From Spirochaetia bacterium (GTDB taxonomy: Bacteria; Spirochaetota; Spirochaetia; Treponematales; Breznakiellaceae): a stretch of DNA of 9,394 nucleotides. The notes below the pieces were generated by a model that saw only the letters and a program-made list of their open reading frames with translations, did no database searches and was not told where the DNA came from. How positions within the stretch are numbered: the first letter of the stretch is position 1; every line of letters starts with the position of its first letter. The stretch is taken from positions 1 to 9,394 of the forward strand of contig BNUW01000096.1 of assembly GCA_025997655.1 (NCBI GenBank). Reading direction: 5' to 3'. Position numbers and translations under genes: made by a program. Positions 1-6,026 of this stretch are shown piece by piece.

Positions 1-63
1 GTCTACTTTCCATTGTTGCCGGTCATCTTCCAAGCTTTCTAGAAATGATAATACCTCTTCCAT
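1..63 (-). CDS. N-terminal fragment of a probable ISAs1-type transposase (partial)
   Basis: An ATG at 63-61 on the minus strand opens a frame of 21 codons that runs off the left edge without a stop. It is preceded by a strong ribosome site, GGGAGGGG, about 8 nt upstream, so a real translation start is likely. The peptide begins MEEVLSFLESLEDDRQ and continues QWKVD. An acidic leader followed by D-x-R-Q-x-W-K-V is how ISAs1/H-repeat-associated transposases usually start, where the next residues are typically a 'HKLSDI' motif and a hydrophobic segment. Only 21 residues are visible, so the family call is pattern memory, not domain evidence. It could be another short-helix protein. The gene diverges from the toxin-antitoxin operon next door, which fits an accessory region. 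Confidence 0.45.
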   Translation of the reverse strand, partial: MEEVLSFLESLEDDRQQWKVD

Positions 64-126
64 TTCTTTAACCCCTCCCAGGTCTTATGAAAAAGTATAT
101 CACTTTCCTTTCATGCGTTTGTCGTG

Positions 127-157
127 GGAACCCTTTAGGGTTCCTTGGACAAAGTCC
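127..157. promoter_or_regulatory. Two adjacent palindromes, candidate operator of the TA operon
   Basis: A perfect 7-bp inverted repeat GGAACCC-TTTA-GGGTTCC occupies 127-144. A second, shorter one, GGAC-AAA-GTCC, occupies 147-157. The second covers the -35 box of the toxin-antitoxin promoter and the start of its spacer, and the first lies directly upstream. Toxin-antitoxin operons are commonly autorepressed through palindromes placed like this, so an operator role is a reasonable inference. An alternative is that the first palindrome is linked to the end of the neighbouring insertion element. Confidence 0.4.
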
Positions 158-174
158 GCTTTTAGGGGTATACT
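146..174 (+). promoter_or_regulatory. Sigma70-type promoter of the toxin-antitoxin operon
   Basis: TGGACA at 146-151 (5 of 6 matches to the -35 consensus) and TATACT at 169-174 (5 of 6 to the -10 consensus) are separated by exactly 17 bp. The predicted transcription start is near 181, giving a leader of about 12 nt before the ATG at 193. That leader contains a G-run (GGGGG, 182-186) that may serve as a weak ribosome site. This is the best-matching -35/-10 pair seen in the window. Confidence 0.6.
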
Positions 175-192
175 CTCCTTTGGGGGCAAGCC

Positions 193-459
193 ATGTTATT
201 GACCGTTCAGGGCTACTTTGAAGGTGACCGCTTTATTAGCGCCGACCCGGTACGTATACCGGAGCGGAAGAAAGCAATCGTAACCATTCTTGATGAGGAC
301 CGGGAAGAATCGGCAGACGACAACAAGATGAGCCCGGCTGAAATCGAGCGCAGAATGAAAGTATTAGACGAACTCGAGAAACTTCTTGATGAAAGTGAAC
401 GTTTGGGCGAAGAAATGCCGGAATTCACCCGCATGCATTTGCGTGGGGGTGAAATATGA
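193..459 (+). CDS. Antitoxin of a VapC-type toxin-antitoxin pair (AF2212-like fold suspected)
   Basis: An 88-residue acidic protein encoded immediately before a PIN-domain toxin and overlapping it by 4 nt (ATGA), the classic antitoxin-toxin arrangement. The N-terminal part, about residues 1-36 (G-Y-F-E-G-D-R-F then V-R-I-P-E and A-I-V-T-I-L), looks like the small beta-rich antitoxin type of the DUF104/AF2212 kind, which begins with a 'GxYExGxF' strand. It does not look like a classical AbrB-type VapB. Residues 45-75 are charged and probably helical, with many E, K, R and L residues, and would be the toxin-wrapping segment. It is expected to neutralise the toxin and possibly help repress the operon through the palindromes upstream. 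No SD stronger than the G-run is visible. The role is well supported by context, the fold only by pattern. Confidence 0.75.
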   Translation: MLLTVQGYFEGDRFISADPVRIPERKKAIVTILDEDREESADDNKMSPAEIERRMKVLDELEKLLDESERLGEEMPEFTRMHLRGGEI

Positions 460-857
460 TCTATGCCCTGGATACCAATATTGTTTCTTACTATATGGCA
501 GATGACAAAAAGATATGGGATAAAATTCGTTCCTTTTCCCGCGAAGGGAATCAGTTTATCATCCCGCTTATCGTTTATTATGAAATAAGGCGGGGATTAT
601 TATCAGTCTCTGCACCAGTAAAAAGCAGGTTTTTCAACGATCTTTGCAAAGAGTATGATCTTGGTGTCATGAATAAGAAAACCGGTGAAATAGCCGCCGC
701 AATCTATGCCGGCCTCAGAAAGAAAGGGGCATTATTAGAGGACGCCGATATACTCATTGCCGCATCCTGTATTCAGCATGGATACCCCCTGGTAACAAAT
801 AACACGGACCACTTTAAAAATATTGATGGACTGCGACTGACAAACTGGGCAGCATAG
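456..857 (+). CDS. vapC: PIN-domain ribonuclease toxin, VapC family
   Basis: A 133-residue protein, the usual length for VapC toxins, which are Mg2+-dependent endoribonucleases often cutting tRNA or rRNA. The PIN signature is complete: D6 in the A-L-D-T-N-I-V-S-Y-Y opening, E43 in V-Y-Y-E-I-R-R-G, D96/D98 in E-D-A-D-I-L-I-A-A, and T114-N-N-T-D118-H-F near the end. These acidic residues form the metal site in the family. The start codon overlaps the antitoxin stop, so translation is coupled. Codon use is noticeably more AT-rich than in the genes downstream, consistent with an acquired module. It ends 10 bp from the convergent stop of the OmpA-family gene with no terminator-like hairpin between them. 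Its RNA target cannot be told from the sequence. Confidence 0.9.
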   Translation: MIYALDTNIVSYYMADDKKIWDKIRSFSREGNQFIIPLIVYYEIRRGLLSVSAPVKSRFFNDLCKEYDLGVMNKKTGEIAAAIYAGLRKKGALLEDADILIAASCIQHGYPLVTNNTDHFKNIDGLRLTNWAA

Positions 858-867
858 GTCCCCATGT

Positions 868-2082
868 TTATTCCAGGATGGTAATCTCTACCCGCCGGTT
901 AATTCTGCGGCCCTCATCGCTTGTATTATCCCCCAAAGGTCGCGTCCCGCCCCAGCCCTTATAGATAAACCTTTCCGCCGGAATTCCCCGGCTTACCAGT
1001 TCGTCTACCATCCCCTTGGCCCGCTGTACCGATAGCTCCATTTCACCGGTGGGCCTTCCTATCGCGGCGGTATGTCCTTCTACCAGGAAGGTCCGGTCCG
1101 GGGTTTCCTTTAATACACGGGCTATCATGTCCAGCCGGGGGCGTTCTGCGGCAAGCATTTGATCCGAGTCCGGCTCAAAACGAATATCCTTAACGGTTAG
1201 CTTAACCCCTTCCGGGACGGCGGCAAGATCAATGCCGGACTCAGCGATTTTATCTATGCCGGGATCGGTGGACTTCTTAGTCCCGGAACCGGTGGGCAGG
1301 GTCCGCTCCGTGGTTTTCACCGTGGTAATAAACGCTTCCCTGTCCAGCGGGACAAGCCCGTCGCCGAAGGTCAGCGTGAAGCCCCGGAAACGGATCGTGG
1401 AACCATTAGGCCAGGAATAGGTTTCGTCCAGGGTATCCCGCATCAGGAGGGGGATGCCATCAGAAACCCGGAGCAGGATGTCCACATTATGGGTCCCCTG
1501 AACCTGAAACGCTTCCCCCTGCCCTTCGTACCGTGAAGCGTATTTTGCAACAATCCGGTGTACCGGGATGTTCCGGTAGTCCTCGATTCCCCGGTATTCA
1601 TATTCGGCAACCAGGGGTATCACCACAGGCTTTCCCTCATTCAGGGGGTCCACCGCGCGTTTCCCCTTGGCGATCCATTTTGAGCCGGGCTTGATCGCAT
1701 CGGCGGGAATAGCCGGAAAATTCCTGAGCGAAGGGAAGCCGCGGTCATCCCCCGGCGGATCAATGGCAACCCTTTCCCCGTCAATACGGAAGCTAACGGG
1801 GATTACCTCATCCACCGCCCGGGCGCTTTGCCGCATATCCCGGAGGGTCTCTTCCATAACAAAGAAGTTGCCCCGGTATTGCTGCATCGCCTGGGGTATA
1901 ATGGAGGCCCGGACTTCCCGGTATACATGCCCGATATACTTCCCATTGTCGTAGCGGGACCAATCGGACTTCTCAACGATAGAATAGGGGCCCTGAACTT
2001 CCCGGAACAAACGTACCGTCCCCTCCTGCGAAAAAGCCGGAAAAAGGGGGATGAGAAGCAGGACCGCGGTGAGTATCCACAT
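868..2082 (-). CDS. Secreted OmpA-family protein with C-terminal OmpA/MotB domain
   Basis: An envelope protein of 404 residues from the ATG at 2082. An upstream in-frame TTG at 2100 would add six residues. The ATG is preferred because it directly opens a clean signal peptide (M-W-I-L-T-A-V-L-L-L-I-P-L-F-P-A-F-S-Q). About residues 20-290 form an unrecognised region rich in short hydrophobic alternations, probably beta-structured. The last 113 residues are an OmpA/MotB domain: F-E-P-D-S-D, V-E-G-H-T-A-A-I-G, L-S-V-Q-R-A-K, G-W-G-G-T-R-P, and a closing R-R-I-N-R-R-V-E-I. Such domains normally hold the outer membrane to peptidoglycan. Here the binding Asp of the 'GHTD' motif is Ala, while the paired Arg is kept, so peptidoglycan binding may be altered. 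There is no lipobox cysteine. No ribosome site is visible before either start. Confidence 0.85.
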   Translation of the reverse strand: MWILTAVLLLIPLFPAFSQEGTVRLFREVQGPYSIVEKSDWSRYDNGKYIGHVYREVRASIIPQAMQQYRGNFFVMEETLRDMRQSARAVDEVIPVSFRIDGERVAIDPPGDDRGFPSLRNFPAIPADAIKPGSKWIAKGKRAVDPLNEGKPVVIPLVAEYEYRGIEDYRNIPVHRIVAKYASRYEGQGEAFQVQGTHNVDILLRVSDGIPLLMRDTLDETYSWPNGSTIRFRGFTLTFGDGLVPLDREAFITTVKTTERTLPTGSGTKKSTDPGIDKIAESGIDLAAVPEGVKLTVKDIRFEPDSDQMLAAERPRLDMIARVLKETPDRTFLVEGHTAAIGRPTGEMELSVQRAKGMVDELVSRGIPAERFIYKGWGGTRPLGDNTSDEGRRINRRVEITILE

Positions 2083-2112
2083 AGTTATAGTATCTGTCAA
2101 TTTTGCCGGAAA

Positions 2113-2119
2113 TATTATA
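2113..2119. promoter_or_regulatory. Symmetric -10 element between divergent genes
   Basis: The 7-bp sequence 2113-2119 reads TATAAT on the minus strand (2119-2114, a perfect -10 box) and TATTAT on the plus strand (2113-2118, 5 of 6). Predicted starts are near 2107 for the OmpA-family gene and near 2125 for the coiled-coil gene, whose ATG is at 2130. Neither direction has a convincing -35 box at 16-18 bp, so the claim rests on the -10 elements and on the position between two divergent start codons. Confidence 0.4.
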
Positions 2120-2129
2120 CAATTCTGCT

Positions 2130-2600
2130 ATGGAACAGCTTCCGGAAGACCTCAGCGGCATGGGCGCTGCGGACGCAAAAGAATATATCTTCCATTATAT
2201 TACCACGTTAAAACTTACGGAGAAAAAGTACGGAACACTGAAGGGGGAGCATGAAAAATGGCTCGCCCGGCTTAACCTGGCCGCATCCAGGGGCGCAGAG
2301 GACCTGGCCGCAGCGGCCCGGGGTGAGGCGGACAGGATACGGGCAGAACGGGACGCTATAGAAGCGGAAATTGCAACGTTAAAAGCCCAAATACAACGCA
2401 TGAGGGGCCAGCTCCCCGGTTTGGCGGCCAGGGAGCGGAGCATCGATCCGGACCTGCTTGAACAGGAACTGTTGCTTGCCCTGGGCCATACGCCGGGGGA
2501 GGAAAAGACGCCGGAGCTTGAGCGTCAATTTGCGGCGGCAGAAGCCGATGCCGCTCTGGAAGCCCTAAAGGCTAAGCTTAAAACAGATGGGCAGCCATGA
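2130..2600 (+). CDS. Short coiled-coil protein of unknown function
   Basis: I do not recognise a family. From the ATG at 2130 it encodes 156 residues. An upstream TTG at 2103 is in frame, but it lies before the predicted transcription start. The protein has no signal peptide or membrane segment and is expected to be cytoplasmic. Residues about 25-100 are strongly heptad-like and charged (K-L-T-E-K-K-Y, then A-D-R-I-R-A-E-R-D-A-I-E-A-E-I-A-T-L-K), typical of a long alpha-helical coiled coil. A short break with Pro and Gly near residues 120-126 precedes a second Ala/Glu/Lys-rich helix at about 127-152. No Shine-Dalgarno site precedes the ATG, so the mRNA may be nearly leaderless. Its last 14 nt overlap the start of the phosphodiesterase gene, implying coupled expression. 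Confidence 0.7.
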   Translation: MEQLPEDLSGMGAADAKEYIFHYITTLKLTEKKYGTLKGEHEKWLARLNLAASRGAEDLAAAARGEADRIRAERDAIEAEIATLKAQIQRMRGQLPGLAARERSIDPDLLEQELLLALGHTPGEEKTPELERQFAAAEADAALEALKAKLKTDGQP

Positions 2601-3378
2601 CCGTATCCCCCTTCTTCCCGACAGGCCGCGTCCCCTGGTCTTTGCCCACCGGGGCTGTTCCTCCCTGGCCCCGGAGAACACCATGGCCGCTTTCCGCCTG
2701 GCCCGTGACCTGGGCGCGCCGGGGCTTGAACTGGATGTCCATGTCTGCGCAACCGGGGAACTGGTGGTGGCCCACGATGATACCTTAAACGGCCGGGACA
2801 TAGGGGAACTCACCTTAGCGGAAATTCGACGCATTGATGTGGGTTCCGGGGAGCGCCCGCCTCTTTTGGAGGAAGTGCTGGAAGAATTTTGCCCCGGCAT
2901 ATATATCGATATAGAACTGAAAAGCCGGAAAATCAGAAACGACCCGCTGCCTGGTCCGGTGGCGGAAACACTGAGGAGTTTTGGGGACCGGACCAAAAAT
3001 GCGGTGACCGTCTCCTCCTTTAACCCCTTCTGCCTTGCCGCTTTTAAACGGCTTTGCCCCCAATGTTCCGCCGCCATTATATGGAGCGCCGATTCCGAAG
3101 TCCCCTTCATTCTCCGTTATGGCCTGGGCCGTTTTCTCGCCCCCTGTGACTATGTTAAACCGGTTTATACCCAGGTTAGCCCCCGTTCCTATCGCCGTAT
3201 GGCCTGCGGGGAAGGCCGCCCCCTGGTGCCCTGGGTCCTGGACGATCCCGTCACCGCCCGGCGTATGCTGGACATGGGCTGTGAGGGGATCATCACCAAC
3301 CGGCCCCAGGACATGGGGATCGAACGGCTTGACCACTTCGAAAAAAGCCTGTTAAAATCTCTGAAAAGTGCACGTTGA
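2587..3378 (+). CDS. Glycerophosphodiester phosphodiesterase family protein
   Basis: A 263-residue GDPD-family enzyme, which hydrolyses glycerophosphodiesters from phospholipid turnover to glycerol 3-phosphate and an alcohol. The catalytic motifs are present: A20-H21-R22-G23, P29-E30-N31-T32, E48-L-D50-V-H52, H63-D-D65, I107-D-I-E110-L-K112, a V-S-S-F-N-P strand, W-V-L-D-D, and G-C-E-G-I-I-T-N-R-P near the C-terminus. H21, E48, D50 and H63 match the family's acid-base and metal ligands. It lacks a signal peptide, so it resembles the cytoplasmic UgpQ type more than secreted GlpQ. The segment after H-D-D is short and lacks the common 'R-T-T-N-G-x-G' loop. It overlaps the preceding gene by 14 nt with only a poor ribosome site, so it is probably translationally coupled. 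Its final codons and stop lie inside the first unit of a tandem repeat. Confidence 0.9.
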   Translation: MGSHDRIPLLPDRPRPLVFAHRGCSSLAPENTMAAFRLARDLGAPGLELDVHVCATGELVVAHDDTLNGRDIGELTLAEIRRIDVGSGERPPLLEEVLEEFCPGIYIDIELKSRKIRNDPLPGPVAETLRSFGDRTKNAVTVSSFNPFCLAAFKRLCPQCSAAIIWSADSEVPFILRYGLGRFLAPCDYVKPVYTQVSPRSYRRMACGEGRPLVPWVLDDPVTARRMLDMGCEGIITNRPQDMGIERLDHFEKSLLKSLKSAR

Positions 3379-3430
3379 AAAACCTGTATTTTGCCTGTTA
3401 TAAAACCTGTATTTTGCACGTTATAAAGGG
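3369..3430 (+). repeat. 23-nt tandem repeat (2.7 copies) before the ATPase gene
   Basis: Units lie at 3369-3391, 3392-3414 and a partial 16-nt unit at 3415-3430. Each starts TGC(A/C)(C/T)GTT, has an A-rich middle, and (in the full units) ends ACCTGTATTT. Units 2 and 3 both contain GTTATAAA, which could act as a -10-like element. The copy at 3422-3427 (TATAAA) is placed so that transcription would start just before the ATPase ATG. The first unit overlaps the last three sense codons and the stop of the phosphodiesterase gene. The phased copies suggest a protein-binding site, but slippage-generated sequence is equally possible. Confidence 0.7.
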
Positions 3431-3439
3431 AATAGGGTG

Positions 3440-4720
3440 ATGCTGAGAGAAAAAGGGTATAAACCACGGCTCATTGACCCAAAAACGGCGGATTTACTGA
3501 AGGAATTCGGCGCCGTGGCAATTGAAGGCCCCAAATGGTGCGGTAAAACCTGGACCGCCCTGAACCACAGCAACAGCGCGTTCTTTATCGCCGATCCGGC
3601 GGGAAATTTTCGAAACCGGGAAATGGCGCGGCTGGACCCGTCTTTGATACTGGACGGTGAACCGCCATTGGTGATCGACGAATGGCAGGAAGTACCGGGG
3701 ATATGGGACGCCGTCCGCTTTGCGGTAGATCGGGATCGCTCAAAGGGCCGGTTCATCTTAACCGGGTCCGCCACACCGCCGCGGGAATCCTACGTACACA
3801 GCGGCGCCGGCAGAATAGCCCGGATACGGATGCGGACCATGTCCCTGTATGAGTCCGGGGAGTCCTCCGGGACCGTATCTTTGAAGAGCCTTTTTTCGGG
3901 GGAAGCAACCGGTCCCAAAAAATCTTCCCTGACCCTGGATCGCATTATCGGCTGTATCCTGCGGGGCGGCTGGCCCGTCCTGGCGGGAAGTGACCGCTTC
4001 TCCTCCGAAGTTCCGCAGCAATACCTTGAACGTATCGCCGACAGTGAAGTTTCCGGTGTTGACGGCATTCACCGTAACCGGTCAAAGGTCATGGCCGCAT
4101 TACGCTCCCTGGCCCGCAATAACGCCACCCTGGTCAGCAATAAGACCCTGCAAAAGGATATTGACGCAGATGATCACGAGGAAACCGGTATTAACCGCAA
4201 TACGGTATCCCGGTATTTAACCCTGCTTAAAACCCTTTATGTGCTTGAAGAAATACCCGGATGGGCGCCGGGCCTCCGTTCCTCCAAGCGTTTACGGGTA
4301 AGCCCCAAGCGGCTCCTGGCGGACCCGTCCCTCGCCGCCGCCGCCATCGGCGCGACACCGGAGAAACTCAAAAAAGATCTAAACACCCTGGGATTTTTAT
4401 TTGAAGGATTGTGCCTGCGGGATATCCTGGTTTATGCGGAATCGGTTGGAGCTTCGGTATACCATTATCGGGATGAATCGGATCTTGAAGCGGATGTGAT
4501 TCTGGAGCTTGCGGATGGCCGGTGGGCTGCCCTGGAAATCAAGCTGGGAGCCCATCAAACCGATACGGCTGCAACAAATCTGTTAAAGCTTAACAAAATA
4601 ATGATAAAAAACGATATCCCCCCTGCGGCGTTTCTGGCGGTCATAAACGGCCTGGGCGGATTTTCCTGCCGGAGGGATGACGGAGTCTATGTGGTTCCCA
4701 TCGACTGCCTGGGACCGTAA
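3440..4720 (+). CDS. AAA_14 / DUF4143 ATPase
   Basis: A 426-residue protein of the widespread, poorly understood P-loop ATPase family with a C-terminal DUF4143 domain. The N-terminal half has Walker A G30-P-K-W-C-G-K-T37, in which the P-K-W-C core is characteristic of this family. Walker B is P-L-V-I-D80-E81-W-Q, and F-I-L-T-G-S-A-T follows as a sensor-like strand. Around residues 230-290 there is a winged-helix-like stretch with L-L-K-T-L-Y-V-L-E-E-I-P-G-W. The C-terminus ends with a PD-(D/E)xK-like motif: E350-A-D352 and E366-I-K368. ATG 3440 is preferred over the GTG at 3437 because AAAGGG lies about 9 nt upstream. The gene follows a tandem repeat and ends 3 bp from a convergent gene. These genes are usually multi-copy and mobile in genomes; the cellular role is unknown. 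Confidence 0.88.
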   Translation: MLREKGYKPRLIDPKTADLLKEFGAVAIEGPKWCGKTWTALNHSNSAFFIADPAGNFRNREMARLDPSLILDGEPPLVIDEWQEVPGIWDAVRFAVDRDRSKGRFILTGSATPPRESYVHSGAGRIARIRMRTMSLYESGESSGTVSLKSLFSGEATGPKKSSLTLDRIIGCILRGGWPVLAGSDRFSSEVPQQYLERIADSEVSGVDGIHRNRSKVMAALRSLARNNATLVSNKTLQKDIDADDHEETGINRNTVSRYLTLLKTLYVLEEIPGWAPGLRSSKRLRVSPKRLLADPSLAAAAIGATPEKLKKDLNTLGFLFEGLCLRDILVYAESVGASVYHYRDESDLEADVILELADGRWAALEIKLGAHQTDTAATNLLKLNKIMIKNDIPPAAFLAVINGLGGFSCRRDDGVYVVPIDCLGP

Positions 4721-4723
4721 GGG

Positions 4724-5743
4724 CTAAAACACCGGGAAGGACTCAAACCCCGCGTCTTTCAGCGCGAGCATGGTCTGGTTGGCATTCTCCCCCGCGGGAA
4801 TGTTTACCGTCCAATGGGTAACGCCGTTTATCGGCTTTTGGCTGAGCTCTGCGGTAAAGCCCCGGGACACAAGCCTGGCCGCCATAGCCCGGGCGTTTTC
4901 TTCCCGGTTGAAAATACCGGTCTGTAAAGCCCTTGGCCCGGCTGATGCGGATGCTGCGGCGGCTGTCGGCAGGGTTTCGCCGGCACGTACCGATGAAACC
5001 GTCGGGCCTAAAGTCAAGGGACCTCCGGCCGGCGAGGCAGGGACGGCGGCTCCGATGGTCACGCTGCCGCGGCCGGGGTAGAAGAACCACAGGGGGCGGT
5101 TAAGCGCGGAAACCCGGACGCCGGAAACCGTGTTGCCGACAGCATTGCTGTTTGCGGTCATGGTCATTTCACCCTGGAGGATACCCGCTTCGGGACTCTT
5201 GGGGAATTCCGACAGTATCTGTGCTTTATAGGCGCCGTCACCGAATAGCCGCCAGAAAGTATAGTAGATAGCCGGACGATAATCATGAAATTCAGGTTTC
5301 CCCAGCAGGGTGTATAAAGCGTCGGGACTGCCTCTGCGGAACACCTCTATAAGAGCGGCGATGTAGTAGGCGTCCCGAATGGCGGCTGTATCCCTGCCCC
5401 CCGCAAGAATACCCCGAAGGGCATCGGCGGCGGCGTCAAATTCCCCCAGGGTCAAGTAGCAAAGGGCGCTTTCCAGAAAACACCGGTCATCCCGGTTTTC
5501 CGGATCAGAGAGCCCTGCCTCCCGCCATGCCCGGGCCGAAACATCGACGTTCCCCGAAAGCCGCTGTAACTGGGCCAGCCTGATATACGATTCCCGGCGT
5601 TCGGCGGCGGAGAGGGCGCTTGACCCCAGTTTAGTTTCAATATTCCCGATTTCTGTTGCCAAGCCGCTCTGGGCAGACACCGTTCCCGCCAAAAACAGTA
5701 TTAGTGCCGGGAGAACCAGGGGACGGAAATTAATCAATGCCAT
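4724..5743 (-). CDS. Secreted SPOR-domain protein
   Basis: A 339-residue exported protein. Residues 1-24 form a signal peptide (N-F-R-P-L-V-L-P-A-L-I-L-F-L-A-G-T-V-S-A-Q). Residues about 30-180 are helical, with a tetratricopeptide-like pattern (S-Y-I-R-L-A-Q-L-Q-R-L-S-G-N, C-Y-L-T-L-G-E-F-D-A-A-A-D-A-L). A Gly/Ala/Pro/Ser-rich linker follows, and residues about 266-339 form a SPOR domain (L-Q-T-G-I-F-N-R-E-E-N-A-R, L-V-S-R-G-F, W-T-V-N-I-P-A-G, L-K-D-A-G-F-E). SPOR domains bind peptidoglycan stripped of stem peptides and often concentrate at division sites. The start is secure because GGAGGT sits 5 nt before the ATG. The gene overlaps the LapA-domain gene by 14 nt and is the last of the operon. 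No terminator is visible: the convergent ATPase stop lies 3 bp away. Confidence 0.85.
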   Translation of the reverse strand: MALINFRPLVLPALILFLAGTVSAQSGLATEIGNIETKLGSSALSAAERRESYIRLAQLQRLSGNVDVSARAWREAGLSDPENRDDRCFLESALCYLTLGEFDAAADALRGILAGGRDTAAIRDAYYIAALIEVFRRGSPDALYTLLGKPEFHDYRPAIYYTFWRLFGDGAYKAQILSEFPKSPEAGILQGEMTMTANSNAVGNTVSGVRVSALNRPLWFFYPGRGSVTIGAAVPASPAGGPLTLGPTVSSVRAGETLPTAAAASASAGPRALQTGIFNREENARAMAARLVSRGFTAELSQKPINGVTHWTVNIPAGENANQTMLALKDAGFESFPVF

Positions 5744-6026
5744 AGGGACCTCCGGCGGACAAATCCTCCGGGCCGGGTCCCGGGGCGGGATCGCCCTTAC
5801 CCAATTTCTTCTTGTCTGGTTTGGATCGTTTCCGGTCTATGGAAACCGCGAAGGGGATAGCGCAGAGCAGCCCTACCACAAAGGACGCAAAAATCGGCAG
5901 GAATACGGGAACCTCCTTTACCGTAAAAAAGATAAAGGAAATATTACAACGGTTTCCCAGGTTAAACCCGGTAAACGCGAGAAACACGACAAAAACAAGG
6001 GCCAGTCCAATCAGTCGCCAGGGCAT
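5730..6026 (-). CDS. LapA-domain (DUF1049) two-helix inner membrane protein
   Basis: A 98-residue membrane protein with hydrophobic segments at about 4-24 (L-I-G-L-A-L-V-F-V-V-F-L-A-F) and 41-62 (V-F-L-P-I-F-A-S-F-V-V-G-L-L-C). Between them lies a short periplasmic-type loop, N-L-G-N-R-C-N-I-S-F, then F-F-T-V-K-E-V-P-V. This matches the lipopolysaccharide-assembly-protein-A domain pattern. The last 35 residues are a basic then Pro/Gly-rich cytoplasmic tail. In proteobacteria LapA works with LapB in regulating lipopolysaccharide synthesis. Many treponemes lack conventional LPS, so the function here is open. A good ribosome site (AAGGAG, 8 nt before the ATG) fixes the start, which lies 16 nt inside the end of miaB. 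The 3' end overlaps the SPOR gene. Confidence 0.75.
   Translation of the reverse strand: MPWRLIGLALVFVVFLAFTGFNLGNRCNISFIFFTVKEVPVFLPIFASFVVGLLCAIPFAVSIDRKRSKPDKKKLGKGDPAPGPGPEDLSAGGPYGID

Noticed and set aside
2095..2100. Perfect TTGACA on the minus strand, as a -35 box for the OmpA-family gene.
   Set aside because: A -10 at the right distance would be GATACT inside the signal-peptide codons, downstream of both candidate starts, so it cannot drive the full gene. It coincides with the alternative TTG start.
2103..2129. TTG at 2103 as the start of the coiled-coil protein.
   Set aside because: It lies upstream of the predicted -10 box and has no ribosome site; the ATG at 2130 is the simpler choice.
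2565..3110. A 181-codon minus-strand frame opposite the phosphodiesterase gene.
   Set aside because: Ser/Arg-rich shadow translation of a GC-rich gene; the plus strand carries all the catalytic motifs.
3369..3430. The 23-nt repeat as a CRISPR array.
   Set aside because: The units are directly contiguous without spacers, there are fewer than three copies, and no cas genes are nearby.
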